Below, piece by piece: positions 42,325 to 51,346 of a stretch of DNA of 64,000 nt; within the stretch, counting starts at the first letter, position 1, and each line of letters opens with the position of its first letter. Source of the stretch: Methylobacterium phyllostachyos (GTDB taxonomy: Bacteria; Pseudomonadota; Alphaproteobacteria; Rhizobiales; Beijerinckiaceae). The notes under the pieces were generated by a model, which was given only the letters and a program-made list of their open reading frames with translations, ran no database searches and was not told where the DNA came from. Both the position numbers and the translations under genes were made by a program. The DNA lies in contig NZ_FNHS01000004.1 in the NCBI RefSeq assembly GCF_900103445.1, positions 248,001 through 312,000 on the forward strand, read 5' to 3'.

Positions 42325-43926
42325 GTGAGAGACTTCTCCGCCCCCGGCCGCTCCCCGGTCTACGCCGCCAACGCCGCCGTCGCGACTTCGCACCCGCTCT
42401 CGACGCTGGCCGCCATCGAGGTGCTGCGCTCCGGCGGTAACGCCGTCGATGCCGGCATCGCGGCGGTGGCGGTGCAATGCGTGGTCGATCCGCTGATGAC
42501 CGGGATCGGCGGCGACTGCTTCGCGCTCTACGCCCCCGCGGGCGCGACCAAGCCCATCGCCCTCGACGGGTCGGGCCGGGCTCCGGCCGCCGCGACGCCC
42601 GAGTGGTACGCCGAGCATAACGTTACGATCACTCCGACCTCGCCGCACGCCGTGACAGTGCCTGGTGCCGTGGCGGCTTGGGACCTGCTGGTGCGCGAGC
42701 ACGGCACCCGGTCCCTCGGCGAGCTGCTCCAGCCGGCGATCCGCTATGCGGAGGACGGGTTTGTCGTCCAGCAGCGGGTGGGCTGGGACTGGCTGCGCGG
42801 CGCCGAGCGCGTCGCCGCCGACTCCCACGCTGCCGAGACCTATCTGCCCGGCGGACAGGTGCCGACGATCGGCAGCATCGTCCGCCTGCCGAAGTTGGCG
42901 GCGACGCTCCGGGCGATCGCCGAGGCGGGCGCGCGCGCCTTCTACGAGGGCCCCATCGCTGAGGACATGGTAAGCCGGCTGAACGCCCTTGGCGGTTTGC
43001 ACACCTTGGATGATTTCGCCGCCGCCCGGCCCGACATCGTCACGCCGGTCTCGACCCGCTACCGCGGATACGACGTCTACGAGTGCCCGCCCGCCGGCCA
43101 GGGTCTGGCCGCGCTGATGATGCTCAACGTGCTCTCGCATTATGACGTTGGTGCCCTCTCGGAGCTCGACCGGCTCCATCTCTTCGCCGAGGTGTGCAAG
43201 CAGGGCTACCACCACCGGGACGTTCTGTTCGGCGACGCGGCCCTCGCCAACGTGCCGATCGAGCACCTGCTCTCCGACGCCTGGAAGGCCGCCGCCCACG
43301 GGGCGATCGACATGGGCCGCGCCCGCGAGCCGCAGATCTATCCCGAGATTGCACAGGAGATTGCCGAGGGCCGCGCCCACAAGGACACGGTCTATCTCTG
43401 CGTGGTCGACCGGGATGGCAACGCGCTGTCGCTGATCAACTCGATCTTCCAGGGCTTTGGCTCCGGCATCCTGGCGCCCGAGAGCGGCGTGCTGCTGCAC
43501 AACCGCGGCCTGTCGTTCCGCACGGAGGGCGGCCATCCGAACAGCGTCGGGCCGGGCAAGCGGCCGATGCACACGATCATCCCCGGCATGCTGATGAAGG
43601 ACGGGCAGGCGGTGGCGCCGTTCGGCGTGATGGGCGGCCATTACCAGGCCATGGGCCATGTCGAGCTGCTCTCCGGTCTCCTCGACCGGGGGCTCGACGT
43701 GCAGGCGGCCCTCGATGCCCCGCGCAGCTTCGCCTATGGCGGGACCCTGGAGGTCGAGGGCGGGATTTCCGACGCCGTGATGGCGGGGCTGATCGAGCGC
43801 GGCCACCCGGCGATCCGCGCGCCCCTGCCGCTCGGCGGCGGGCAGGTCATCTGGATCGACCGCAAGGCCGGCACGCTGGCGGCCGGCTCGGACCCGCGCA
43901 AGGATGGGGCGGCGCTGGGGTATTGA
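42325..43926 (+). CDS. ggt: Gamma-glutamyltransferase-like Ntn hydrolase, no signal peptide
   Basis: A 533-residue gamma-glutamyltransferase, which self-cleaves to expose an N-terminal threonine and hydrolyses or transfers gamma-glutamyl groups. The predicted nucleophile is T355 in AHKDTVYLCVVDRDGN. Other family features are RSGGNAVDAGIAAVAVQCVV, DPLMTGIGGDCF, ECPPAGQG and MHTIIPGMLM. No signal peptide is visible, unlike periplasmic GGT, so the enzyme should be cytoplasmic, as in YwrD-like and amidohydrolase-like members. I use the GTG at 42325, which has AGGA seven bases upstream; a TTG at 42280 is also in frame, next to the palindrome. Position after a peptide importer suggests breakdown of imported gamma-glutamyl compounds. 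Confidence 0.88.
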   Translation: MRDFSAPGRSPVYAANAAVATSHPLSTLAAIEVLRSGGNAVDAGIAAVAVQCVVDPLMTGIGGDCFALYAPAGATKPIALDGSGRAPAAATPEWYAEHNVTITPTSPHAVTVPGAVAAWDLLVREHGTRSLGELLQPAIRYAEDGFVVQQRVGWDWLRGAERVAADSHAAETYLPGGQVPTIGSIVRLPKLAATLRAIAEAGARAFYEGPIAEDMVSRLNALGGLHTLDDFAAARPDIVTPVSTRYRGYDVYECPPAGQGLAALMMLNVLSHYDVGALSELDRLHLFAEVCKQGYHHRDVLFGDAALANVPIEHLLSDAWKAAAHGAIDMGRAREPQIYPEIAQEIAEGRAHKDTVYLCVVDRDGNALSLINSIFQGFGSGILAPESGVLLHNRGLSFRTEGGHPNSVGPGKRPMHTIIPGMLMKDGQAVAPFGVMGGHYQAMGHVELLSGLLDRGLDVQAALDAPRSFAYGGTLEVEGGISDAVMAGLIERGHPAIRAPLPLGGGQVIWIDRKAGTLAAGSDPRKDGAALGY

Positions 43927-43999
43927 GAGGCGGATGAGGGCTGGGCCCTGCCCGCCCTCATACTCTGGTTCCCGCAACGGTGGGCTTTCGTCAGCACCA

Positions 44000-44092
44000 C
44001 CGTCTTTCCGAGCGGAGCGAAGCAATCTGGATAGCGCTACGCCGATCGACGGCGCGCTACCCTGGGTCACTTCGCTGCGCTCGTGATGACGG
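44000..44092. repeat. Palindromic intergenic repeat (GAGCGGAGCGAAGCAATC family, copy A)
   Basis: A 93-base element beginning CCGTCTTTCCGAGCGGAGCG and ending CTTCGCTGCGCTCGTGATGA. The two halves are inverted relative to each other. Copy B at 45829-45922 is clearly related: CCGTCTTTGCGAGC at the left, CTTCGCTGCGCTCGCGATGA at the right. It separates ggt (plus) from prfB (minus), so it may act as a bidirectional terminator. Confidence 0.75.
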
Positions 44093-44112
44093 CGGGCAGC
44101 CCCGCCGCCGGC

Positions 44113-45241
44113 TCAGTCGATATCCTCGACCGCCTCGCCGCCGCCGTAGACCCGCTGGGCCAACGAGGCTTCCATGAACGGGTCGAGGTCGCCGTCGAGC
44201 ACCTCGTCGGGATCGGTGGACTGCGTGCCGGTGCGCAGATCCTTCACCAGCTGGTACGGCTGGAGCACGTAGGACCGGATCTGGTGGCCCCAGCCGATAT
44301 CCGTCTTGGAAGCGGCCTCGGCGTTGGCCTTCTCCTCGCGCTTCTTCAGCTCGGCCTCGTAGAGCCGCGCGCGCAGCATGTTCCAGGCGGTCGCCCGGTT
44401 CTTGTGCTGCGAGCGCTCCTGCTGGCACGCCACCACGATCCCGGTGGGGTTGTGGGTGATGCGCACCGCCGAGTCGGTGGTGTTGACGTGCTGGCCGCCG
44501 GCGCCAGACGAGCGATACGTGTCGATCCGGCAGTCGGATTCCTTGATCTCGATCTCGATCCGGTCGTCGATCACCGGGTAGACCCAGACGCTGGCGAAGC
44601 TGGTGTGCCGCCGGGCGCTGGAATCGTAGGGCGAGATCCGCACCAGACGGTGAACGCCGGACTCGGTCTTGAGCCAACCATAGGCGTTGTGGCCCTTGAT
44701 CAGGAGCGTGGCGCCCTTGATCCCGGCCTCTTCGCCGTCGGTCATCTCGACGACCTCGACCTTGTATTTCCGGCGCTCGGCCCAGCGGGCATACATGCGC
44801 TGGAGCATGTTGGCCCAGTCCTGGCTCTCGGTGCCGCCGGCCCCGGCATGGACTTCGAGATAGGTGTCGAACCCGTCGGCCTCGCCGGACAGCAGGGTCT
44901 CGACCTGCCGGCTCGCGGCCTCCTTCTCGACGGCCAGGATCGCGGCCTCGCCCTCGCGGATCGAGGATTCGTCGCCCTCCATCTCGCCGAGTTCGATCAG
45001 CGTGGCGCCGTCCTCAAGGTCGCGCTCCAGCTTCTTGATCGCCGTGACGGCCTCGTCGAGCTGCTGGCGCTCGCGCATGACCTTCTGTGCGGCCTCGGCA
45101 TCGTTCCAGAGGTCGGGGTTCTCGGAAGCCGCGTTCAGCTCCGCGAGGCGTTTATCGACTGTGTCCCAGTCAAAGATGCCTCCTCAGCAGCCCTATAGAC
45201 TGCTTGGCGGCATCCGAGGCTTGCTCGATCTCGGCGCGCAT
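44113..45241 (-). CDS. prfB: Peptide chain release factor 2, with programmed +1 frameshift
   Basis: RF2 recognises UGA and UAA stop codons and triggers peptide release. The gene is encoded in two frames. A 23-codon first frame starts with the ATG at 45241 ([14 protein letters not shown]) and ends CTT-TGA at 45175-45170. A +1 shift at CTT continues into [15 protein letters not shown] and then the long frame ending at 44113, giving about 375 residues. The peptide-release motif [13 protein letters not shown] and the stop-codon recognition motif SPF-type region ([14 protein letters not shown]) are present. Annotating only the long frame from 45078 would lose more than 50 N-terminal residues. The shift site has AGGAGG three bases before CTT. 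Confidence 0.95.
45169..45184 (-). promoter_or_regulatory. prfB autoregulatory frameshift site
   Basis: On the minus strand the order is AGGAGG (45184-45179), CAT, CTT (45175-45173), TGA (45172-45170), then C. This matches the Escherichia coli prfB recoding site: internal Shine-Dalgarno, three-base spacer, CUU slip codon, UGA stop, C. When RF2 is scarce, ribosomes pause at UGA and shift +1 to make RF2. Confidence 0.93.
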
Positions 45242-45440
45242 CTGGTTTTTCGGGAATGGGGTGCGGGAAAAGGGTTCGGTGTCGGGCCGGGGTGATACCC
45301 CCCGGGGGCCGGCCTGTAAACGCCGCCCCGCTGCCGCGGCCCCCACGCATGCGGCGCCCGACCGCAGGGAGGCGCGCGAGCCGGTCCGCGCCGGGCGCGT
45401 TGTCGGGCACCAACCGCACGGACACGAAGGAGACGCGCAG

Positions 45441-45779
45441 ATGGCGGATGACGATCACGCGGCGACGTGGAAGGACTTTAACGAGGCCGTCAACATGACG
45501 CCGGCCGCGCTGAAGAAGCACCTCGACAGCGACGCCAGCCAGGAGGTCGGCCAGAAGAAGGACGGCGATGAATCAACCGGCCACGAGATGGGCCGGCGCA
45601 TCCTGGCCATCAAGGACAAGAAAAAGGCGGATCTCACCGACGACGACTATGCCGCCATGCGCAAGGTCGTAGGCTACGTCCACCGCCATCTGAAGCAGGG
45701 CGGCGCGGCTCGGAAGGATCCAGATTCGGCTTGGCGGATGTCGCTGATGAACTGGGGCCACGATCCGCAGAAGGATTGA
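45441..45779 (+). CDS. DUF3140 family protein
   Basis: A 112-residue hydrophilic protein of the DUF3140 family. It contains WKDFNEAVNMTPAALKKHLD, then a polar stretch VGQKKDGDESTGHEMGRRIL, then YAAMRKVVGYVHRHLKQGG, which together define the family. The ATG at 45441 has AAGGAG ten bases upstream, so the longer open frame to 45087 is discarded. The function is unknown; such proteins are often annotated as DNA-binding on weak grounds. It stands alone between prfB (divergent) and a palindromic repeat. Confidence 0.88.
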   Translation: MADDDHAATWKDFNEAVNMTPAALKKHLDSDASQEVGQKKDGDESTGHEMGRRILAIKDKKKADLTDDDYAAMRKVVGYVHRHLKQGGAARKDPDSAWRMSLMNWGHDPQKD

Positions 45780-45828
45780 AAGCCTATCCGACCAGAACGC
45801 GCGGTCGTCTGCTGCACCGACGGCTGCA

Positions 45829-45922
45829 CCGTCTTTGCGAGCATACGCGACGCAATCCAGGCAGCACTCCATCGGCCGAGGTCGCGCTGCCCTAGGCCGC
45901 TTCGCTGCGCTCGCGATGACGG
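45829..45922. repeat. Palindromic intergenic repeat (copy B)
   Basis: A 94-base element related to the one at 44000-44092. It starts CCGTCTTTGCGAGC, contains CGCAATCCAGG and its inverted partner CCCTAGGCCGCTTCG, and ends GCGCTCGCGATGACGG. It lies between the DUF3140 gene and a convergent small secreted protein gene. Confidence 0.75.
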
Positions 45923-46019
45923 CGCGCGTTGGTTGCCAACGCGCGCAACACCTTGAAAGGGCTGGGTCGGGGCCTTTTCGGGTCTGGGGCGTACCCTCGA
46001 GTGCCCCCGAATGACCGGC

Positions 46020-46379
46020 TCAGTAGCGTGGCGGCACGATGTAGGACGGGGCGATCACGTATTCCTTCGGCCGCTTGCGCGCGCCGAACCGGCCTTCCGT
46101 GATCTGGTCGTTATAGTAGTCGAACCCGGTATAGCCGAAACCGCCGCCGTTCATCACCTCGGCGACCGGCACCGCCGGCTGAGCGAGATCGGGCCGGCCC
46201 GGCGGCACGATGACATGGCAGCAGCCTTCGGTTCTCAAGACCGTCGGGCCGTTCGGCCCCGCGAACACGTAGGACGGCCCGTGATACGGCGCTGGTGCGT
46301 AGGCGCCGTCGGAAGCCAAGGCGCCCTGCCCCGCCACGAGAGCGAGAAGTCCGGCGGCGATCAAGGTCTTGGTGCTCAC
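46020..46379 (-). CDS. Small secreted protein of unknown function
   Basis: A 119-residue protein starting at a GTG (46379), with GGAG seven bases upstream. The signal peptide is MSTKTLIAAGLLALVAGQGA, cut near ALA|SDG. The mature part is rich in Tyr, Pro and Gly, contains a vicinal cysteine pair in TEGCCHVIVPPGRP, and ends KEYVIAPSYIVPPRY. The composition resembles short outer-surface or periplasmic proteins of Methylobacterium, but no domain is recognised. An upstream in-frame start at 46418 would place charged residues before the signal and is not preferred. Confidence 0.7.
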   Translation of the reverse strand: MSTKTLIAAGLLALVAGQGALASDGAYAPAPYHGPSYVFAGPNGPTVLRTEGCCHVIVPPGRPDLAQPAVPVAEVMNGGGFGYTGFDYYNDQITEGRFGARKRPKEYVIAPSYIVPPRY

Positions 46380-46490
46380 GCGATGCTCCGTCACGGGCCA
46401 GCTGGGCCGGCAGCTCACGAACAGTCTAGCTGATCGCGGCCGGATTGTCCGGCCCCTTCGGCCAGACCGGTTATCGAAACTTCGGCTGGA

Positions 46491-46703
46491 TCAGCCCCGG
46501 GCGCGCAGGACCACCTGCGGGCTCGCCGGAACCGGCTTGCAGTCTGAGATGAAGGCGTTGACCGGCAACGGCTTCGAGTCGCACGCATAGACATCCGTCG
46601 GACCCGGCGCCGGGATCGGATCGCGGGCGATGATTGGGTTCGGAGCGCAGGCCGAGGCCGCGGCGGCGAGCAGCAGGGCGGCAATCAGGTGCAGGCGGCG
46701 CAT
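46491..46703 (-). CDS. Small putative lipoprotein
   Basis: A 70-residue protein from the ATG at 46703: MRRLHLIAALLLAAAASAC is a lipoprotein-like signal with a possible lipid-attached C19, although the lipobox is imperfect (Ala rather than Leu at -3). The mature part is Pro-rich with two further cysteines (VYACDSKPLP and FISDCKPVP), which could form a disulfide. GAGAG lies about eight bases before the ATG. The function is unknown. Its similarity in style to the neighbouring small secreted protein suggests lineage-specific envelope components. Confidence 0.6.
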   Translation of the reverse strand: MRRLHLIAALLLAAAASACAPNPIIARDPIPAPGPTDVYACDSKPLPVNAFISDCKPVPASPQVVLRARG

Positions 46704-47083
46704 GCTTCTCTCGGGACGCGGGTAGACCCCTCCCCCAACCCTGGCCATCCGAGCCCGCCCTGACAAGCGCCCGAGCGGGACAAGAACGCCTTTGGCAGAA
46801 CCTGTCGCCCCGCGGCAACAATTTCAGGGCGCGCCATCAGGCTCGTGGCGTGAGAACCACCGCGTGCCAACGTCGGATAACAGACTTGCGCCGGGTCACA
46901 GAATAGATTCAAAGCTGCTTGGCATAGACCGCCACATCGAAAAGATTTTCGGGCCGCTATCGACGAAACGACATAGCAACAACCAACACAACTCAGGATT
47001 AAATTCAGCGCTTTGCGCTTTCTTAACCATCTGATCCTAGAAGCTTGCCGTGTCCTGACGCATACATGCCTGGAACAACTGCC
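46704..47083. other. Intergenic region without a recognised gene
   Basis: About 380 bases. The right half, around 46900-47040, is relatively AT-rich and contains the small hairpin CAGCGCTTTGCGCT. Promoters for the divergent lipoprotein gene (left) and the hypothetical gene at 47084 (right) must lie here. I see no RNA gene. Confidence 0.4.
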
Positions 47084-47479
47084 ATGAGAGCATCGCTCGC
47101 GTCCCTGGTGAGAGACGAGACTACATCTTCGGCGGTGCGCGGTGCCAACGCGAGGTGTGGTGCCCCGGGCACGCCGAAAACAGATTTCCCCGGCGAAATC
47201 GCCGCCGCAGCCGCCGTGCAGGTTTTCGCGGAAGGTTTGGCGGAGATGTGGGCGACGCGGCCTGCAACCGGCGGCGCCGATAGCCGTGCTCTGCTCGCCT
47301 CGATCACCAACCGGGCGGACATCCTTGCCTTGCGGGCGATCGTCAAGGCGGGGCAGCCGGGTGCGGCCGGCGGTTTCACACACGCCGCGGTTTCGATCCG
47401 GGATCTCGCGGCGCGCAGGATCCGCGCTGCGGACGCGCTCACGCGGCGATTTGCGCGCCTGGGCGCCTCACAGGGCTGA
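47084..47479 (+). CDS. Hypothetical protein
   Basis: A possible 131-residue protein from the ATG at 47084 (other in-frame ATGs at 47066 and 47045). Codon third positions are strongly GC-biased through EIAAAAAVQVFAEGLAEMWA and NRADILALRAIVKAGQPGA, as in real genes of this genome. The sequence reads as amphipathic helices. No signal peptide, membrane segment or known domain is visible. The Shine-Dalgarno is poor. It is convergent with the aminotransferase gene. Coding status is probable rather than certain. Confidence 0.45.
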   Translation: MRASLASLVRDETTSSAVRGANARCGAPGTPKTDFPGEIAAAAAVQVFAEGLAEMWATRPATGGADSRALLASITNRADILALRAIVKAGQPGAAGGFTHAAVSIRDLAARRIRAADALTRRFARLGASQG

Positions 47480-47572
47480 GGCGGCCGGCACGCTTCGAAG
47501 GTCGGCGGCGCATCTTCGCGACCGAAGCGGCCCGGGCAATTCCGGACCGCCTTGTCCTGTCGGAAGCGCGTG

Positions 47573-48790
47573 CTACCCGACCCGGGCCATCGGCACGACG
47601 TTGTGCAGGGTCTTGTCGGTGCCGTCGAAGAACCGGCGGACGTTGCGAGCGGCCTGTCGGATGCGCTGCTCGTTCTCGACGAGGGCGATGCGCACGTATT
47701 CGTCGCCGAACTCCCCGAAGCCGATGCCGGGCGCCACCGCCACGTCGGATTTTTCCAGCAGCAGCTTCGAGAATTCCAGGCTGCCCATCTCCCGGTAGCG
47801 CTCCGGGATCGGCACCCAGGCGAACATCGAGGCCGCGGGCGACGGGATGGTCCAGCCGGCCTTGCCGAAGGATTCCACCAGCGCGTCGCGCCGCTTCCGG
47901 TAGATGCTGCGCATCTCGTGGATGCAATCGTCCGGGCCGTTGAGCGCCGCGGTGGCGGCGACCTGGATCGGCGTGAAGGCACCGTAATCGAGGTAGGACT
48001 TCACCCGGGTGAGCGCCGCGAGCAGACGCTCGTTGCCCACGGCGAAGCCCATGCGCCAGCCGGCCATCGAGTAGGTCTTCGACAGGGAGGTGAACTCGAC
48101 CGTGCAGTCGATCGCGCCGGGCACCTGCAGCACGGAGGGCGGCGGGTTGTCGTCGAAATAGACCTCCGCGTAAGCGAGGTCCGACAGCAGGATCAGCTCG
48201 TGCTGCTTCGCGAAGGCCACGAGGTCCTTGTAGAAATCGAGGCTCGCCACGTAGGCGGTGGGGTTCGACGGGTAGCAGACCACCAGCGCCACGGGCTTCG
48301 GGATGGAGTGGCGCATGGCGCGTTCCAGCGCCGGGAACATCGCCGGGGTCGGCTCGGCCGGCACGGAGCGGATCACGCCGCCCGCCATCAGGAAGCCGAA
48401 GGCGTGGATCGGGTAGCTTGGATTCGGCACTAGCACGACATCGCCCGGGGCGGTGATCGCCTGGGCCATGTTGGCGAAGCCCTCCTTGGAACCCAGCGTC
48501 GCCACGACCTGCGTGTCGGGGTTCAGGCTCACGCCGAAACGGCGCTGATAATAGCCGGCCTGGGCCTTGCGCAGCCCGGCGATGCCCTTGGAGGCCGAAT
48601 AGCGGTCGGTGCGCGGGCGCCCGGCGGTCTCGCACAGCTTGGCGATGACGTGCTTCGGGGCGTCGAGATCCGGGTTGCCCATGCCGAGATCGATGATGTC
48701 GGCGCCCTGCGCCCGGGCGGCGGCCTTGATCCGGTTGACCTGCTCGAAGACGTAGGGCGGCAAACGCTTGATGCGGTGAAAGTCGGTCAT
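47573..48790 (-). CDS. alaC: Class I/II PLP aminotransferase, AlaC-type (glutamate-pyruvate transaminase)
   Basis: A 405-residue fold-type I aminotransferase close to AlaC and LL-diaminopimelate aminotransferase-like enzymes, which make alanine from pyruvate and glutamate. The start MTDFHRIKRLPPYVFEQVNR is characteristic of AlaC. PLP binding features are IIDLGMGNPDL, the YPSNPTAYVAS segment with the pyridine-facing Asn, LLSDLAYAEVYFD, and the Schiff-base lysine in SLSKTYSMAGWRMGFAVG. The ATG at 48790 matches the family; longer frames upstream are not supported. In related genomes homoserine dehydrogenase often follows this gene, but not here. An annotation as a generic LL-DAP aminotransferase is the main alternative. 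Confidence 0.9.
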   Translation of the reverse strand: MTDFHRIKRLPPYVFEQVNRIKAAARAQGADIIDLGMGNPDLDAPKHVIAKLCETAGRPRTDRYSASKGIAGLRKAQAGYYQRRFGVSLNPDTQVVATLGSKEGFANMAQAITAPGDVVLVPNPSYPIHAFGFLMAGGVIRSVPAEPTPAMFPALERAMRHSIPKPVALVVCYPSNPTAYVASLDFYKDLVAFAKQHELILLSDLAYAEVYFDDNPPPSVLQVPGAIDCTVEFTSLSKTYSMAGWRMGFAVGNERLLAALTRVKSYLDYGAFTPIQVAATAALNGPDDCIHEMRSIYRKRRDALVESFGKAGWTIPSPAASMFAWVPIPERYREMGSLEFSKLLLEKSDVAVAPGIGFGEFGDEYVRIALVENEQRIRQAARNVRRFFDGTDKTLHNVVPMARVG

Positions 48791-48899
48791 GGGCCTGTCC
48801 ATCGGCGCGTTCCGGAGCTGGCGTCTCTCATCTGTGCCGGTCGCGCGAACCACTGACTGTAGCAGACTCGCGCGCCGTCGCCGACCCACAAAACCGTGG

Positions 48900-49301
48900 C
48901 TATTGCGGTGGGGCCGGCGCCGGCTTGATCGTGGCCGCCGCGCCCTGGCCGGCGCTCGCGGCGGCACGGCCGCGGGCCTCGTTGCGGCCGCGGGCGCTCT
49001 CCAGCTCCGCCTCCAGCTCCTTTTGCCCGGTGACGGTTTTCGCGCGGACCGTGCGCTTCGGCGCATCGACGCCCACCGGCATGTAATCCGGCGCCGCCTT
49101 GCTGCGGGATTCGGCCACGAAATCGGGCGCTGCGACGACGCGCGGACCGTAGCCCGCGTCGGAGGCGAGCGAGCGCACGACATCGCTTGAGCAGGCGGCC
49201 AGCGATCCGGCGAGGACGACGAGAATCGCCGCGCGGGTGAGGCCAGGGAGCCGGCTCGCGCGTTGAACGCAGACGACAGGGATCAAATCGGATCGATCCA
49301 T
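48900..49301 (-). CDS. Putative lipoprotein of unknown function
   Basis: A 133-residue protein starting at the ATG at 49301. The hydrophobic segment GLTRAAILVVLAGSLAACSS ends in a good lipobox, LAAC, with C37 as the lipidated residue. The mature part contains YGPRVVAAPDFVAESRSKAA and a charged helical stretch TGQKELEAELESARGRNEAR, possibly a short coiled coil, then an Ala/Pro tail. No known domain is recognised. It lies 109 bases upstream of alaC on the same strand and is divergent from phaC. Confidence 0.65.
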   Translation of the reverse strand: MDRSDLIPVVCVQRASRLPGLTRAAILVVLAGSLAACSSDVVRSLASDAGYGPRVVAAPDFVAESRSKAAPDYMPVGVDAPKRTVRAKTVTGQKELEAELESARGRNEARGRAAASAGQGAAATIKPAPAPPQ

Positions 49302-49459
49302 AGTCACATGTCCATGAGAAGACGGGCGGGCATGAGAAGATCGGCCGGATGTTTCGGTCGCGTTCGGGAGCGCTCTGGCGAAAACTCTGGCTCGCTCCTT
49401 ATTTTGTCGGAAACGAGGCCCCCGCCCGGGTCGACGGACCAACTCACAGGGAGGCACGC

Positions 49460-51301
49460 TTGACCAGCCCTCAGGCGCCGGACCGGACCACCCCTTCGAA
49501 CCCGGTCTCCAACGGCGCGATGCCGGCTGGGATCAGTCCGCCGTTGCCGGACTTCGAGGCGCTGACGCGCAACGCCGGGCACTTCATGGAGGCGATGGGC
49601 CGCAATGTCGGCCGGCTGCTCCAGCCCGAAGCCCAGGCCGGCACCCCCGGCAGCGAGATGAACGAAGCCGCCAAGGTCCTCCAGCAGGTGGCCGAGGCGT
49701 GGCTGTCTGATCCGAACAAGAGCGCCGAGGCGCAGGCCCGCCTGTCCCAGGCCTTCCTGTCGCTGTGGGGCTCGACCTACCTGCGCCTGCAGGGCCAGCC
49801 GGCTGAACCAGTGGCGCAGCCCGAGCCGCGGGACGCGCGCTTCGCGCATGCCGAGTGGTCGACGAACCCGTATTTCGATTTCCTCAAGCAGGCCTACCTG
49901 CTCGCCACCCGCTGGGCCGAGGGGCTGGTCGACGAGGCCGAGGGGCTCGATGCACATACGCGCCACAAGGCGCAATTCTACCTGCGCCAGTTCACCAGCA
50001 TGCTCTCGCCGTCCAACTTCCTGCCGACCAATCCGGAGCTGATCCGCCATACGCTCCAGGAGAACGGTGCCAATCTCGTCCGCGGCCTGAAGATGTACGA
50101 GGAGGATCTCGAGGCCGGCGGTGGGCAGCTCCGTGTGCGCCAGACCGATCCGAGGGGATTCGAGGTCGGCCGCAACATGGCGGTGACCCCCGGTGAGGTC
50201 GTGTTCCGCAACGACCTGATCGAGCTGATCCAGTACGCACCGACCACCGAGACTGTGCTGCGCCGCCCCTTCCTGATGGTGCCGCCCTGGATCAACAAGT
50301 TCTACATCCTCGATCTCAATCCCCAGAAGAGCTTCTTCAAGTGGATGGTCGATCAGGGCCTGACGGTGTTCTGCATCTCCTGGGTCAACCCGGATGCCCG
50401 CCACGCCGACAAGGACTTCGAGTCCTACATGCGCGAGGGGATCGAGGCGGCCATCGACGCGATCGGCGTCGCCACCGGCGAGAGCGAGGTGACGGCGGCC
50501 GGCTACTGCGTCGGCGGCACGCTGCTCGCTGTGACATTGGCCATGCAGGCCGCCACCGGCAACCGCCGGATCAAGAGCGCCACGCTGCTCACCACCCAGG
50601 TCGATTTTACCCATGCGGGCGACCTGAAGGTCTTCGCCGATGAGGAGCAGATCCGTCAGGTCGAGACGCGCATGGCCGAGCAGGGTTACCTGGACGGGTC
50701 CCGGATGGCCAACGCCTTCAACATGCTCCGGCCGAACGACCTGATCTGGCCCTACGTCGTCAACAACTACATCAAGGGCAAGGCGCCGACGGCCTTCGAC
50801 CTGCTGTACTGGAATTCAGACGCCACCCGGATGCCGGCTGCGAATCATTCCTTCTATCTGCGCAACTGCTACCTCAACAACACGCTGGCGCAGGGCCGGA
50901 TGGTGCTGGGCAATGTCCGGCTCGATCTGAAGAAGGTGCAGATCCCGATCTTCAATCTCGCCACCCGCGAGGACCACATTGCCCCGGCGCTCTCGGTGTT
51001 TGAAGGCTCGAAGGCCTTCGGCGGCAAGGTCGATTTCGTACTGGCGGGCTCGGGCCACATCGCGGGCGTGATCAACCCGCCGTCGAAGCCGAAATACGGC
51101 TACTGGACGGGCGGCCCGGTGAAGGGGACGCTCGAATCCTGGATCGCGGCGGCCGTGGAAACCAAGGGCTCGTGGTGGCCCTACTGGTTCCAGTGGATCG
51201 AGGCGCAGGCCCCCGAGCGGGTTCCGGCGCGGAAGCCCGGCGGCGACGCGCTGCAACCTCTGGGGCCGGCACCCGGGACCTATGTGCGGATGCGCGCCTG
51301 A
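49460..51301 (+). CDS. phaC: Class I poly(3-hydroxyalkanoate) synthase
   Basis: PhaC polymerises (R)-3-hydroxyacyl-CoA into the storage polyester PHA on granule surfaces. I use the TTG start at 49460, preceded by GGGAGG at ideal spacing, giving 613 residues, normal for class I synthases; the frame to 49349 adds a non-family extension. The alpha/beta-hydrolase core has the modified lipase box GYCVGG with catalytic C350, the aspartate D505 in TREDHIAP and the histidine H533 in GSGHIAG. The PhaC N-terminal domain spans about 130-300 (AEWSTNPYFDFLKQAYL). phaA, phaB and phasins are not in the window. PHA storage is typical of methylotrophs and other alphaproteobacteria. Confidence 0.96.
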   Translation: MTSPQAPDRTTPSNPVSNGAMPAGISPPLPDFEALTRNAGHFMEAMGRNVGRLLQPEAQAGTPGSEMNEAAKVLQQVAEAWLSDPNKSAEAQARLSQAFLSLWGSTYLRLQGQPAEPVAQPEPRDARFAHAEWSTNPYFDFLKQAYLLATRWAEGLVDEAEGLDAHTRHKAQFYLRQFTSMLSPSNFLPTNPELIRHTLQENGANLVRGLKMYEEDLEAGGGQLRVRQTDPRGFEVGRNMAVTPGEVVFRNDLIELIQYAPTTETVLRRPFLMVPPWINKFYILDLNPQKSFFKWMVDQGLTVFCISWVNPDARHADKDFESYMREGIEAAIDAIGVATGESEVTAAGYCVGGTLLAVTLAMQAATGNRRIKSATLLTTQVDFTHAGDLKVFADEEQIRQVETRMAEQGYLDGSRMANAFNMLRPNDLIWPYVVNNYIKGKAPTAFDLLYWNSDATRMPAANHSFYLRNCYLNNTLAQGRMVLGNVRLDLKKVQIPIFNLATREDHIAPALSVFEGSKAFGGKVDFVLAGSGHIAGVINPPSKPKYGYWTGGPVKGTLESWIAAAVETKGSWWPYWFQWIEAQAPERVPARKPGGDALQPLGPAPGTYVRMRA

Positions 51302-51346
51302 GGGACATCCGCTCTGAGGCCGGCTCGTGATCGGCCGGGGCGGTCA

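Noticed and set aside
44113-45078. prfB as a short 321-residue gene starting at the internal ATG
   Set aside because: Family alignment and the CTT-TGA recoding site show that the gene begins at 45241 with a programmed frameshift.
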